From Exiguobacterium sibiricum 7-3 (GTDB lineage Bacteria; Bacillota; Bacilli; Exiguobacteriales; Exiguobacteriaceae): a stretch of 64,000 nt of DNA. A model generated the notes under the pieces. The model was given only the letters and a program-made list of their open reading frames with translations. It was not told the DNA's origin and made no database searches. Position numbers and translations under genes: made by a program. The DNA lies in NCBI RefSeq assembly GCF_000620865.1, contig NZ_KK211190.1, positions 1,377,971 through 1,441,970 of the forward strand, read 5' to 3'. Shown piece after piece: positions 52,562 through 61,426 of this stretch. Numbering within the stretch: the first letter of the stretch is position 1; each line of letters starts with the position of its first letter.

Positions 52562-53641
52562 TTAATCAATATTTTTCTCTTGAATCATCTGTTTACTTAA
52601 CGGTTGGACTTGTTTGATGATGTCTTCGACGTTCCGGAGTTCCGGATAGAACCGGCGGAAGAAGTAGTCGATCCGGTGCGGATCATTCCCGGCAATCGTC
52701 ACGGCCATACAGATGTAGGCGATCCCGATTCCTTGGCGTGGCAGGAACGGGTTTGGCATGACTTGTGCACACTTCAGGGCGAGCGGACTATGGATGGCGA
52801 CGGCTTCAATCAATTCTCCATAATTCCGGATATCCACGTAATGGAACATCCGGATCAGTTCATTGATCAATTGCTGATCGGAATCGAGCATCATCTGGGA
52901 CGTGACAAGTTGTTTGTCGAGATCGTTGATGACGGCAGAGTGATCAATGAAATAGTTTAAGTTGTCCGATGTAATCCGAACTTTATGAGGATCCGATAAA
53001 ATTTGTTGGACCGTCTCGTCTTCGAATTGTTTCAGTTGTTTTTTGATGTTCACGAATTCCTGATCGGCGATTTCGAGCAGTCCGGCGACGCGGCTGAAAC
53101 TGCGGCGGACTTCCGCCGGCACGCTGTTTGGATTTTTATACCCTAAATCGTGTTCGATTTCGGCCCAGGCATGTTGTAGGATCGAACGAATCTGGATTTC
53201 CGCGGTATGGTCCTTGAATCGGCCGTATTCGCTGAGGGCGAGCCGCTGTTCATTCAACGCGGCAACGAAGTGGACCGACAGATAGCCGAACTCGGTCGTA
53301 TCGAGTAACGTCGATTTATCGACGGATTGATCCCGATCGATTGAAAATTCATTTTCGATGATCCGGGCAGCTTCCCGGACATCATCGTGAAAATAGGTCA
53401 CAATCCGGATTCCGGTTAAATCGTGGACATCCCGGAGCGATTGGTATTTGTTCGGTTGGCGTAATACTTTTTGGTACAGGCTGTCTGACTCTTTCGTCCG
53501 GGCGACAATCGAATGGTATTTGATGCCGGCTGCATCGAGCAATTCCGATAATAAGACTTTTAATTTATCGGCAAAGGCATCATAGTCTTCCTTATCATTG
53601 ACATATTCGAGCATCATCGTGTTTAAGTCCTGCGATTGCAC
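52562..53641 (-). CDS. RelA/SpoT-domain (p)ppGpp synthetase-like protein
   Basis: A 359-residue protein with a central RelA_SpoT synthetase domain: SLRDVHDLTGIRIVTYFHDD, GYLSVHFVAALN, AEIQIRSILQHAWAEIEHDL with GYKNP. These residues bind ATP and GDP/GTP. It has neither the N-terminal HD hydrolase of RelA/SpoT nor the C-terminal TGS/ACT part, but a 150-residue unknown C-terminus makes it longer than RelP/RelQ. It may make an alarmone. GTG 53641 is chosen because AAGGTG lies six bases before it; an ATG at 53659 has only a weak site. Confidence 0.8.
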   Translation of the reverse strand: MQSQDLNTMMLEYVNDKEDYDAFADKLKVLLSELLDAAGIKYHSIVARTKESDSLYQKVLRQPNKYQSLRDVHDLTGIRIVTYFHDDVREAARIIENEFSIDRDQSVDKSTLLDTTEFGYLSVHFVAALNEQRLALSEYGRFKDHTAEIQIRSILQHAWAEIEHDLGYKNPNSVPAEVRRSFSRVAGLLEIADQEFVNIKKQLKQFEDETVQQILSDPHKVRITSDNLNYFIDHSAVINDLDKQLVTSQMMLDSDQQLINELIRMFHYVDIRNYGELIEAVAIHSPLALKCAQVMPNPFLPRQGIGIAYICMAVTIAGNDPHRIDYFFRRFYPELRNVEDIIKQVQPLSKQMIQEKNID

Positions 53642-53774
53642 GGAATTCACCTTCCTCATCAATTCTTCTTGCTTTATTGTAGCATTCGTTTTCGACGGAC
53701 GCACGGCAGGACCCTGTTTCAAGGAGCCCGCTTCGTGGGAAAGAAAGAGTAGAACATCTGGGAGGGGTGCTAGA

Positions 53775-54914
53775 ATGGAAATTTTGGACGCGCGCGCGTT
53801 GCCGGCTGATCATTCTGATATCTTACATGTCACACCATCATCGGTTTATTTCAGACGCCGACTCAACAGCAGTCAATTTCATATCAGCCGGTTTGATTTA
53901 GAGGATCAAGAACAGATTGACCTGACGCCCGACGTGTTGCAAGACCACGGACCGACACGCCCATTCGTCAAGAAGGGAAAAGTCTATTGTCTGAACGAAC
54001 AGGACCGGGAAGACGGCGGAGAGACACAGCTCCTTTCCATCGATCTGCATTCAGGAAAACGCGAGCAGCTTGCCACGTGGCGTCTTGGCGGTGATCTGAC
54101 ACTCTACTGGGTGTTGAATGAACGGTATATGGTGTTGTTGCATGTCGACAAAGCGACGACAGCCTTTTTATATGATGTCGAGACGAGCCGCGAGCATCCG
54201 ATCAAAGATGAACGGTTGTACGGCATCACGGAAAACTACCGCGAACTGTACTTTTTCCTCGTCACGTTAGCCGACGTCGATTATATCGTCTGCAATGCAA
54301 GACTCGATGAATTTTCCTTTTACGATGCCCTGGAAAGTGGCGTCATCTCACCCGAAGATCCGATTGATCATTCGGAAAGTCTGTTGATTGCCCCGCTGTC
54401 GACGATTGTTGAAGAAATAGAACAAGGCGTAGAACATTTGTCGTTTCGGACCTTGTTGCGGTTGGACGGAGAAGGGGATACCGTTCAATATCTAGGGGAG
54501 CAGGACGGACACCTCGTCTTTAGTGCCTATACGGAACGTTTAAACGAAGAAGTCTTTTATGAAATCAAAGACCAGTCGGCCGTCACGGAACGGGAACGGA
54601 TCCGGTGGAGTGACTTTGAACCGCTGGATTTCACGTATGACGATGTCGAATCAACGATTTTCATCGTCAATGACCGGTCCGATCACCATCATGAAGTGAT
54701 GAATCTGCGGACGGGTGCCCGTTACCTGGACCGAGATCCGTTTGAACGGGTGTTACGTGACCGGTTTTACCTGCACGAATCGATCGGTACGGACGCGGAG
54801 CCGATGGTGACGGTATACGACGGTGAACAGGCGGTCCGTCACCGGTTCGAGGATGCCTATTATATGATTGTATCCGGGGAATTGGTCATCCTGTCCGTCA
54901 AGCAATTAAACTGA
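53775..54914 (+). CDS. beta-propeller-like protein of unknown function
   Basis: A 379-residue cytoplasmic protein. Repeated strand-type segments (DILHVTPSSVYFRRRL, KVYCLNEQDRE, RYMVLLHVDKATTAFLYDVE, YTERLNEEVFYEIKD, STIFIVNDRSDHHHEVMNLR) suggest a propeller, but I cannot assign a family. ATG 53775 follows GGAGGGG seven bases away; the open frame from 53598 overlaps the relA-like gene and is not used. Confidence 0.65.
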   Translation: MEILDARALPADHSDILHVTPSSVYFRRRLNSSQFHISRFDLEDQEQIDLTPDVLQDHGPTRPFVKKGKVYCLNEQDREDGGETQLLSIDLHSGKREQLATWRLGGDLTLYWVLNERYMVLLHVDKATTAFLYDVETSREHPIKDERLYGITENYRELYFFLVTLADVDYIVCNARLDEFSFYDALESGVISPEDPIDHSESLLIAPLSTIVEEIEQGVEHLSFRTLLRLDGEGDTVQYLGEQDGHLVFSAYTERLNEEVFYEIKDQSAVTERERIRWSDFEPLDFTYDDVESTIFIVNDRSDHHHEVMNLRTGARYLDRDPFERVLRDRFYLHESIGTDAEPMVTVYDGEQAVRHRFEDAYYMIVSGELVILSVKQLN

Positions 54915-54938
54915 TGGACAGGACCGAACAAAACGTCG

Positions 54939-54971
54939 AATCACACTGTGAAGAAGGCAGTGTGATTTTTA
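54939..54971 (+). terminator. rho-independent terminator
   Basis: AATCACACTG pairs with CAGTGTGATT and is followed by TTTTAAA. Confidence 0.85.
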
Positions 54972-55068
54972 AACTGACGAACTATTTATTTCATATACCA
55001 TAATTATTATTTTAAAAAATTCAAGCAAAAGGAGAAAGTATACGTTCCACCTAAAAAAAAACAACAAA

Positions 55069-55113
55069 AAACTCCTCCTGATTAGCAAAATACGCCAAGG
55101 AAGAGGAGGAGTG
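55069..55113 (-). terminator. ohrA terminator
   Basis: On the minus strand ACTCCTCCT pairs with AGGAGGAGT and TTTTTTG follows. Confidence 0.8.
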
Positions 55114-55119
55114 GTATGC

Positions 55120-55542
55120 TTATTCTGAGTCAGTCGTCCGTGTGAAGATGTCGACTTGGATGTTGCCAGCTGTTGCGCGTGAGTAAGGGCAAACGCTGTG
55201 TGCCAGTTTACCAAGCTCAGCAGCTTGTTCTTCTGAAACGCCACGGACAAGAACGTCCAGTTCAACTGAAAGTGTAAATCCGTCTGTTGCTTCGTTCAAC
55301 GTGACGTGTGCGGTTACTTCACTGCCGTCATGTTTGATGCCTTGTTTACGAGCGACAAGATTTAAAGCGGAATCAAAACAAGCAGAGTATCCGGCAGCAA
55401 ATAATTGTTCCGGGTTTGTCGCTTGTTTCTTTGATCCTGGTACAGGCATGGCAAGAGCGACGTCTAAAATACCGTCTTCCGATACGACGCGGCCGTCACG
55501 GCCTCCGACAGCTGTGGCAGATGATGTGAACATTGGTTTCAT
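55120..55542 (-). CDS. ohrA: organic hydroperoxide resistance protein OhrA
   Basis: A 140-residue Ohr/OsmC-type thiol peroxidase. The two catalytic cysteines are in AAGYSACFDSALN and HSVCPYSRAT, and GGRDGRVVSEDGILDV is the typical start. It reduces organic and fatty-acid hydroperoxides with dihydrolipoamide. ATG 55542 has GAAAGGAAG upstream. It faces ohrR across a shared operator, so it should be induced by organic peroxides. Confidence 0.95.
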   Translation of the reverse strand: MKPMFTSSATAVGGRDGRVVSEDGILDVALAMPVPGSKKQATNPEQLFAAGYSACFDSALNLVARKQGIKHDGSEVTAHVTLNEATDGFTLSVELDVLVRGVSEEQAAELGKLAHSVCPYSRATAGNIQVDIFTRTTDSE

Positions 55543-55585
55543 AATGATAACTTCCTTTCGGGTTGGCTGATTAATTTAAGTAGCT

Positions 55586-55607
55586 TACAATTAAATTGTA
55601 TACAATC
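55586..55607. promoter_or_regulatory. OhrR operator
   Basis: TACAATTAAATTGTA (55586-55600), immediately followed by TACAATC, matches the known TACAATT-A-AATTGTA box of Bacillus OhrR. The second box is only half preserved. Confidence 0.85.
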
Positions 55608-55647
55608 TATAAAAGAACGCAACTATTTTGCTTAAAGGAGGATATAT

Positions 55648-56082
55648 ATGTCGAATCCCTTATTGCTTGAAGAACAACTCTGTTTTCCGTTTTATGCGAT
55701 TTCCCGTGAAATCACCAAACGGTATCGTCCGTTGCTGGAGCCGCTCGGATTAACCTATCCGCAATATCTCGTCATGCTCGTCTTGTGGGAGCAGGATCAA
55801 CAATCGTTAAAAGCGGTCGGGGAACGGTTGCATCTCGACTCAGGTACTTTAACGCCCTTGTTAAAAAAACTAGAAGCTTCCGGTTTAGTGGAACGCGTCA
55901 AAAATCCGACGGACGAACGACATATCCAAATCACGTTGACGGCAGACGGTCAGGCCCTTCGAAATGAGGCGGAACAAATTCCGATGGCCTTAAAAGACTT
56001 ACTCGGTGTGTCGGAAGAAGATCTGGAACTGGTTAAACAGACATTAAATCGACTGACCATAAAAATGAACGGGACTGATTGA
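55648..56082 (+). CDS. ohrR: peroxide-sensing MarR regulator OhrR
   Basis: A 144-residue MarR protein. EEQLCFPFYAISREITKRYR contains the single sensing cysteine at residue 11, and LHLDSGTLTPLLKKLEASGL with VKNPTDERHIQI is the DNA-binding helix and wing. Oxidation by organic hydroperoxide releases it from the operator between ohrA and ohrR. ATG 55648 follows AAAGGAGGATATAT. Confidence 0.95.
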   Translation: MSNPLLLEEQLCFPFYAISREITKRYRPLLEPLGLTYPQYLVMLVLWEQDQQSLKAVGERLHLDSGTLTPLLKKLEASGLVERVKNPTDERHIQITLTADGQALRNEAEQIPMALKDLLGVSEEDLELVKQTLNRLTIKMNGTD

Positions 56083-56098
56083 CAGTCCCGTTCATTTT
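56066..56098. terminator. bidirectional terminator after ohrR
   Basis: AACGGGACTG-ATTGA-CAGTCCCGTT overlaps the ohrR stop; TT and A runs flank both sides. Confidence 0.85.
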
Positions 56099-56104
56099 GA
56101 ATGG

Positions 56105-56560
56105 TTATTTGCGGCGGAATCCTTCTTCTTCAAGATAGTTCGCTGCTTCTTTATACGAATTGAACGCACCGTCAAGTAAGTCGCCGGCGTAAACCAACCA
56201 CGTATCGAGGTCTTCGTTTAACAATGTCAATTCGAATTGGTTGTCGTTGATCCACGTTTCTTCCAACGTTTCCACGGTCTCGACCGTCTCAAGTGCTTTG
56301 ATCGCATCTTGTAACAAGAGGATTAAAGCGGGCTCAGAGAATTCACGGATGTTGACGAAACCTTTCCGGTCCGTTTCATATCCTGGTAATCCTACAGCGT
56401 AGACAAAACCGTTGCCGTTCGGGTGAAGATGATAGACGACGATTTTTTTCTCGAACTGACTTTCCGGGAAATGAAAATTGACACGGTTAAGCGAGACTTC
56501 TTTCCGGACAAGTTGTGGGAAAGTCTCGATGATGTTTAATTTTTCTTCAAATGTTAGCAT
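56105..56560 (-). CDS. conserved hypothetical protein
   Basis: A 151-residue acidic, soluble protein. FEEKLNIIETFPQLVRKEVS, YHLHPNGNGFVYAVGLPGYE and WLVYAGDLLDGAFNSYKEAA look like a compact domain, which I do not recognise with certainty. ATG 56560 follows AAGGAGGAACC. It stands alone. Confidence 0.7.
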   Translation of the reverse strand: MLTFEEKLNIIETFPQLVRKEVSLNRVNFHFPESQFEKKIVVYHLHPNGNGFVYAVGLPGYETDRKGFVNIREFSEPALILLLQDAIKALETVETVETLEETWINDNQFELTLLNEDLDTWLVYAGDLLDGAFNSYKEAANYLEEEGFRRK

Positions 56561-56692
56561 GGTTCCTCCTTGAAATACATTTCTACTCTCTTATATATGC
56601 GATGATTCGCAGTGAAATGTCAACGTCTGTTTCTGACAGTGAAACTTCAGCAAGTCTCTTCCCGTATGGAAAAAGGAAAGGCAGGGGATTGG

Positions 56693-57196
56693 ATGCAATC
56701 AAATCAACCGACCGAGGACTGGCAACACTTGCCACGTGCCTCGATAACCGCCGAACGTCAATACGTCGGCATTAAGTATACCATTTATCTGTTGCTCATC
56801 GGAACGGCAACCGTGATTCAGATCAAGTGGCTGGATTTATCTCCCTGGTGGATGTGGATTCTGGCCGGTTTGTGGACAGGATTCTTTTTGCTTCAGTTCG
56901 TGTACGTCCCGAAGATTAGACAACGGTATTTTAAATACCGGGTCGATGATGAATTTTTAGTCGTCGAATTCGGAATCTTTATCTTACGACATGTTGTGAC
57001 ACCACTGGTCAAAGTACAGATCATCGATACGTCGTCCGGTCCGTTGCTCCGCCGCTTGAACTTGATGAACATGAACGTCCATACAGCATCCGGTCAAATT
57101 GAATTGCCCGGACTGGAGGTCACACAAGCAGGAATCTTAAGACAACGGATTGAACGATTCGCGAAACTTGAGGAACAGGAGGAGGAGTCGTTATGA
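56693..57196 (+). CDS. ydbS: PH-domain membrane protein YdbS
   Basis: A 167-residue YdbS-type protein. Two N-terminal helices (IYLLLIGTATVIQIKWL; MWILAGLWTGFFLLQFVYV) are followed by a bacterial PH-2 domain (YFKYRVDDEFLVVEFGIFIL, HVVTPLVKVQIIDTSSGPLL). ATG 56693 follows AGGGGATTGG. It overlaps ydbT by four bases. In Bacillus the pair gives resistance to an antimicrobial (amylocyclicin) and the function is otherwise unclear. Confidence 0.85.
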   Translation: MQSNQPTEDWQHLPRASITAERQYVGIKYTIYLLLIGTATVIQIKWLDLSPWWMWILAGLWTGFFLLQFVYVPKIRQRYFKYRVDDEFLVVEFGIFILRHVVTPLVKVQIIDTSSGPLLRRLNLMNMNVHTASGQIELPGLEVTQAGILRQRIERFAKLEEQEEESL

Positions 57197-58647
57197 CACG
57201 ACGGGTTCATCCTTTGTTCATCTTAATGACGACGCTGACACAGCTTCGGTCACTCGTCATCCCGATTGCCGTCATTTTGTTTAATGATTTGAAAAATGAC
57301 GGATTTGGAATGTATACGATGATTGGTGTCGTGGTCATCAGTTTCCTCTTACTCGTGTTCGGCATCATTTCTTGGTACTTTTATACGTTTACGATTGATG
57401 AACAGTCGATTCGGGTCAACAAAGGAATCTTTCGAAAAAGTGAACGGACGACGCAACGCCAACGAATTGAGTCGATCGGTATCAATCAAAACCTGCTGGA
57501 ACGGATTCTTGGTTTAGCGACACTGACCGTTGAGACTTCATCAGACAGTGGCAAACCGGAAGTCGAATTAAAAGGGGTCCGGCTCGAGTTTGCCAAGCAA
57601 TTGAAGTCGACGATTGCAACAGAGATGCCAAAACCAGTCGAAAACGCGGAGTCGGCTGCCACCTATACCGTCGGCTTGATGGATTTAGTCAAGGCAGGCG
57701 CGTTATCAGGCAGACTGGGTCTTGCGCTTGTTGGGTTTGGAGCCGTCTATCAGTTTGCCAACCGGTTCATTGAAAAATACATCAGCCGGGCGTTTGATGA
57801 GCTGTTGCATTTATCGCTCATATTGTTACTGATCCTCGGCGGGATTCTATTGCTTTTGATTTATCTTGGATCAATTTTAGTATTCGTCCTTCGCTACGGT
57901 TCTTTTCGGGCAACGCTTGAAAAACAGCGGATGACCATCGGGTACGGTCTCCTGAACCGGACAGAAATTGTGTTTCACCAAGACAAGGTACAAGCACTCG
58001 TCATCGAAGAAAGCTGGATCAAACGGCGTTTGAAACGGGCCCATCTCTCCTTACACATCATCTCGGCAAGTGGCGAAGAAGAGAAGCTGTTGTTACACCC
58101 CTTCATCCGCACCAGTGAGATTGATGCTTTTTTAGTGGAGTTTTTACCGCGTTTTCAATTACAACATCCAACCAATCGGGCCGTTGATCGGGGATTTTTT
58201 TACGTCGTCCGTTGGCCGCTGCTCGGTTACAGCCTGGGATTAGTCCTGCTGAACGGAGCGATGCTGTATGGATTACCGGAACCTTTCCGTTACTTCGGTT
58301 TACCGTTCATCCTGCTGTTACCGGTCTACTACGCCATCGCCCGGTCCGGCTATCAAAATACCCGCTATGGACATCACGACGATTTGTTTGTCTTACGAAA
58401 AGAGCTCGTCAACCGGGAAACGATTTATGCACCCCGTCTGAAGATTGAAGCCTTTTCCAGCCAAGTGTCCCGTTTTCTCGAGCACAAGGATATTTTGAAG
58501 TTTCAGCTCACATTACGCGGTTCCAGCGTGTTTCATGCCGGTTACTTTACACAGGCGGAATTTGAAGATGTTTTAGAATGGTATCAACAGACTTTTCTCA
58601 AAGCTCAGACTCCACCGGCAGGGACACCGTTGTCCGGCGACGAATAG
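57193..58647 (+). CDS. ydbT: PH-domain membrane protein YdbT
   Basis: A 484-residue YdbT-type protein containing three bacterial PH-2 domains with intervening pairs of membrane helices. The repeated motif RT..R.RIESIGI..NLLERILGLATLTVETSSD is seen at about residues 95-120, again as EIVFHQDKVQALVIEESWIK near 255 and as a third copy before the C-terminus. ATG 57193 overlaps the ydbS stop by four bases. Confidence 0.88.
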   Translation: MTRRVHPLFILMTTLTQLRSLVIPIAVILFNDLKNDGFGMYTMIGVVVISFLLLVFGIISWYFYTFTIDEQSIRVNKGIFRKSERTTQRQRIESIGINQNLLERILGLATLTVETSSDSGKPEVELKGVRLEFAKQLKSTIATEMPKPVENAESAATYTVGLMDLVKAGALSGRLGLALVGFGAVYQFANRFIEKYISRAFDELLHLSLILLLILGGILLLLIYLGSILVFVLRYGSFRATLEKQRMTIGYGLLNRTEIVFHQDKVQALVIEESWIKRRLKRAHLSLHIISASGEEEKLLLHPFIRTSEIDAFLVEFLPRFQLQHPTNRAVDRGFFYVVRWPLLGYSLGLVLLNGAMLYGLPEPFRYFGLPFILLLPVYYAIARSGYQNTRYGHHDDLFVLRKELVNRETIYAPRLKIEAFSSQVSRFLEHKDILKFQLTLRGSSVFHAGYFTQAEFEDVLEWYQQTFLKAQTPPAGTPLSGDE

Positions 58648-58684
58648 ATTCTTGTAGAAACAGACGAAAAAAAAGGAGGGGACA

Positions 58685-59614
58685 ATGATGCGCAGATGGA
58701 TAGTTGTTCTCTTGCTAATCGTGCTGGGTATTGGAAGTCTGATCGGATATGACGGATACCGAATGCAACAAACGTTAATCGGACAGTCCGACCGCTCTCG
58801 CCTCCTGCCTGCTGAAAAGACAAATAACGAAACAGCGGATCAGGAGTGGGTAAAACGACAGGACATGGAACAACTACAATTGGCGACAACCGGTGAAGCA
58901 CGGATCGGCCGGTATCTCCCGGCTACATCTCCTTCCGACAAGACGGTTTTGTTTCTTGCGGATGATGTTCGTTTTGGTTCGTCACAGACGGAGCCACTAA
59001 TCCGCTTTTACCATGAACAGCTGGGTTACAACGTGTTTGTCCCGGACCGGCGTGGTCAAGGAGCGAGCAAAGGAACATTGAATTATGGCTGGCTTGATCG
59101 GTTGGATGTGATTGATTGGACCAATCAATTGATTGAGGAGACCGGAACCCGGCACGTCGTGTATCACGGAGTAGGGATCGGAGGAGCGACGGCACTTCTC
59201 GCAGCAGGAGAGCCGACCGTTCCGAAACAAGTGAAGGTTGTCATTGCCGAAGGCGCCTATGCCCGCCTTGATGATTGGTTCCAATCACTTGCGAAAGCTA
59301 ATCTGACGTATCCGGCCGGACCGTCACTTGCTGTCGCGAGTAGCTTCAATAAAGTCGAACAAGACTTCTTTTATGGAGATGTCTCCGTCACGCGGCAGAC
59401 CAGCCGGATCATGGTACCGACGTTATTGATCCAGGGAACGGAGGACAAGGTCGTTCCACCCCGGATGGTATACGAACTGTATCAGGCGAAACCCGGCATC
59501 AAACAATTGTATCCGGTGCGCGGAGCCGGTCATGAGACTACCTATTCCAAAAATCCCGAGAATTACGAAAAGCGTCTTCGTTTATTCGTTCAACCCTTTG
59601 TCACGACACCTTAA
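58685..59614 (+). CDS. membrane-anchored alpha/beta-hydrolase lacking the nucleophile serine
   Basis: A 309-residue protein with an N-terminal membrane helix (WIVVLLLIVLGIGSLIGYDG) and an alpha/beta-hydrolase domain. Its VFVPDRRGQGASKGTLNYGW and the acid (TEDKVVPPRM) and histidine (VRGAGHETTYSK) are normal. The nucleophile elbow reads YHGVGIGGATAL, where active members have G-x-S-x-G; the Ser is Gly here. So it keeps two of three catalytic residues. It is probably catalytically dead or changed in function. ATG 58685 or 58688, after GGAGGGGAC. Confidence 0.8.
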   Translation: MMRRWIVVLLLIVLGIGSLIGYDGYRMQQTLIGQSDRSRLLPAEKTNNETADQEWVKRQDMEQLQLATTGEARIGRYLPATSPSDKTVLFLADDVRFGSSQTEPLIRFYHEQLGYNVFVPDRRGQGASKGTLNYGWLDRLDVIDWTNQLIEETGTRHVVYHGVGIGGATALLAAGEPTVPKQVKVVIAEGAYARLDDWFQSLAKANLTYPAGPSLAVASSFNKVEQDFFYGDVSVTRQTSRIMVPTLLIQGTEDKVVPPRMVYELYQAKPGIKQLYPVRGAGHETTYSKNPENYEKRLRLFVQPFVTTP

Positions 59615-59680
59615 CCTGTGGTGGAAAGAGAAGGGCTGACGGGTGTTCAGAAAGACAGATTGAAAGGGGGACCAATAAAA

Positions 59681-60469
59681 ATGACGGAGTTAGTTTGGGT
59701 AGGCAATGAAACACCGTTCGTCGATGTCATCTCCATTGAAGCCGTCGGACCAATCACGGTCGGACGGTTCGGGGGATGCAGCCGTTCCGGACAGACCAAA
59801 AATGAAGACGGGTGTGTTGTTTGGATCGGGGAAGACTGGGAATGGACGATGCTGCTCGATGCGCATGATACTGCAGAGAGTGCCATCTTACTAACGCAGT
59901 ACTTTACGTCACACCGTTTGGAGATCGAACGGATCCTGAACGAACCCGTGGAAACGATGTTTTCGGTATTGGAACGGTATGTCGTTTCTCTGTTGGAACA
60001 TGAAGCGTTTCGGACCGCCTGTCAATCGGTTCAAGGCGAGACCGCCTGCCTGTTTCTTGTCCGCAAGGGGAAATATGTCTGGTGGTTATCGGTCGGCGAT
60101 GTTCTCGCCTATCTGTTCCATCCCGATTTAAGTAAACATCTGCAATACAAATTGAACGAGCGGCAGTTTTTTGAATGGATCGGTCGGGTCAATACGTTTG
60201 ATTTACCGGTTCCGTGTTACAGCCGGGGAATTCGTGAGTTGCGACAGGGCGTCAATCATCTGTTGTTGACGACGGACGGATTAATCGAATGTCCGGGAGC
60301 GCCGTTCCGAGACGGAAAACAGCTGGAGAGGATACTTACGACGTCGACTGCCGGTGTCAAGACGTTATTGACGACGATCAAACAGCTTGGTGTAAGGGAC
60401 AGCACAACCATCTTAGCCTGGGCAGTTGAGATTGAAGAAAACGTAACGATGCCCGGTAATGCAAAATAA
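59681..60469 (+). CDS. PP2C-like protein phosphatase
   Basis: A 262-residue protein with a PP2C-type pattern: GRFGGCSRSGQTKNEDGCVV, TMLLDAHDTAES (the usual DGH is DAH), VWWLSVGDVLAYLF, HLLLTTDGLIECPG and VRDSTTILAWAVEI. These acidic residues would bind two metal ions and hydrolyse phosphoserine or phosphothreonine. ATG 59681 follows AAAGGGGGACC; the open frame from 59618 is not used. Confidence 0.75.
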   Translation: MTELVWVGNETPFVDVISIEAVGPITVGRFGGCSRSGQTKNEDGCVVWIGEDWEWTMLLDAHDTAESAILLTQYFTSHRLEIERILNEPVETMFSVLERYVVSLLEHEAFRTACQSVQGETACLFLVRKGKYVWWLSVGDVLAYLFHPDLSKHLQYKLNERQFFEWIGRVNTFDLPVPCYSRGIRELRQGVNHLLLTTDGLIECPGAPFRDGKQLERILTTSTAGVKTLLTTIKQLGVRDSTTILAWAVEIEENVTMPGNAK

Positions 60470-60520
60470 AAGCATGACCCGTCTTTTCCATCTGGAAGGG
60501 AAATGGGTCATGCTTTTATT
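60469..60520. terminator. bidirectional terminator
   Basis: AAAGCATGACCC pairs with GGGTCATGCTTTT around an inner hairpin (CTTTTCCA / TGGAAGGG). It contains the stop codon of the small minus-strand gene. Confidence 0.85.
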
Positions 60521-60668
60521 CGGTCGTTGCCGGTTCAGCATCCGTCTGATTCGTTTGTAAGGGAATCGGCTCATGCGCGGTTTCTTCTTCTGTGTGAGTC
60601 AACGGCAAGGCAATCCCGACACTTGTCAATAAAGCGATCAGGGTGGCATTCGTTAAGGTTTGGTACAT
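60516..60668 (-). CDS. 50-residue small secreted or membrane peptide
   Basis: A short minus-strand frame MYQTLTNATLIALLTSVGIA, then LPLTHTEEETAHEPIPLQTN and QTDAEPATTE. One hydrophobic helix is followed by a 27-residue acidic tail rich in Thr, Glu and Pro. AAAGGAGAG lies eight bases before ATG 60668. Orientation and codon use fit a genuine small protein. Function unknown. Confidence 0.6.
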   Translation of the reverse strand: MYQTLTNATLIALLTSVGIALPLTHTEEETAHEPIPLQTNQTDAEPATTE

Positions 60669-60813
60669 CTTTTATCTCTCCTTTCTTAAATACGAATAAC
60701 CTTTTTAACTATTCTGAATATTTATTCGCGATTCGTCAAGTAATCGCCATCTTCCTAGTATTCTTTTTTCCCGTTGAACCGGTATACTTAAACATGAAAA
60801 AGGGGGATCTCGC

Positions 60814-61407
60814 TTGAAACTTACTAAAGCCAACACACGTATTTTAGAGTCATTATTACCACGTTTGAACCTGAACGTCGAAGAACCGGAGCGGACGGAT
60901 ATCGAACGCCGTCTCCAAGCGGACCTTTATGAAGCCCAACGTTTACAAAAACCGTTTGAAACGGTCCATGGTCAATCACCGGAAGAACGGTTGAATCAAA
61001 TGATTGCCGAAATTCCGGAATTGCGACGGGTCGAGACCCAAAAGCGTTGGACGCGGAATTACATTTCGACGATTTTGATGTTTATCTTCATCGAAGGCAT
61101 CGATGGTATTTTCCAGTTCGCCCTCGCGGATTACATTTTATTTTCCATCATCGCCTTATTTTTGATTGATGCGATGTCGATTCTGATCACTTCCCCGAAA
61201 ATCCGTGACGTCAAAAAGCGGATCTGGGTTCAATTTTTAGTCAGTTTCATCTTATTCGCCACATACAAAGCGGTCCTGATTCAATTCGTGCCGAATCCGG
61301 TCGTCCTGATGCAAGTCAGCGGTACCCCGGCGTATCTGATCGGAATTGGCGGATTAGTCGGATTGTATCTCTATTGGTCAAAAAATCCGCTTCGTAAACG
61401 CGCATAA
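60814..61407 (+). CDS. membrane protein, DUF1129-like (tentative)
   Basis: A 197-residue protein with an acidic N-terminal region of about 85 residues and four membrane helices (YISTILMFIFIEGIDGIFQF, YILFSIIALFLIDAMSILI, IWVQFLVSFILFATYKAVLI, AYLIGIGGLVGLYLYW). The layout resembles small DUF1129 membrane proteins, but I am not sure. TTG 60814 has GGGGGATC upstream. Confidence 0.6.
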   Translation: MKLTKANTRILESLLPRLNLNVEEPERTDIERRLQADLYEAQRLQKPFETVHGQSPEERLNQMIAEIPELRRVETQKRWTRNYISTILMFIFIEGIDGIFQFALADYILFSIIALFLIDAMSILITSPKIRDVKKRIWVQFLVSFILFATYKAVLIQFVPNPVVLMQVSGTPAYLIGIGGLVGLYLYWSKNPLRKRA

Positions 61408-61426
61408 CGCAAGAGGAGGGAAAAAG

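Noticed and set aside
60503-60817. 104-codon plus-strand frame
   Set aside because: Opposite a better supported small gene and without a ribosome binding site.
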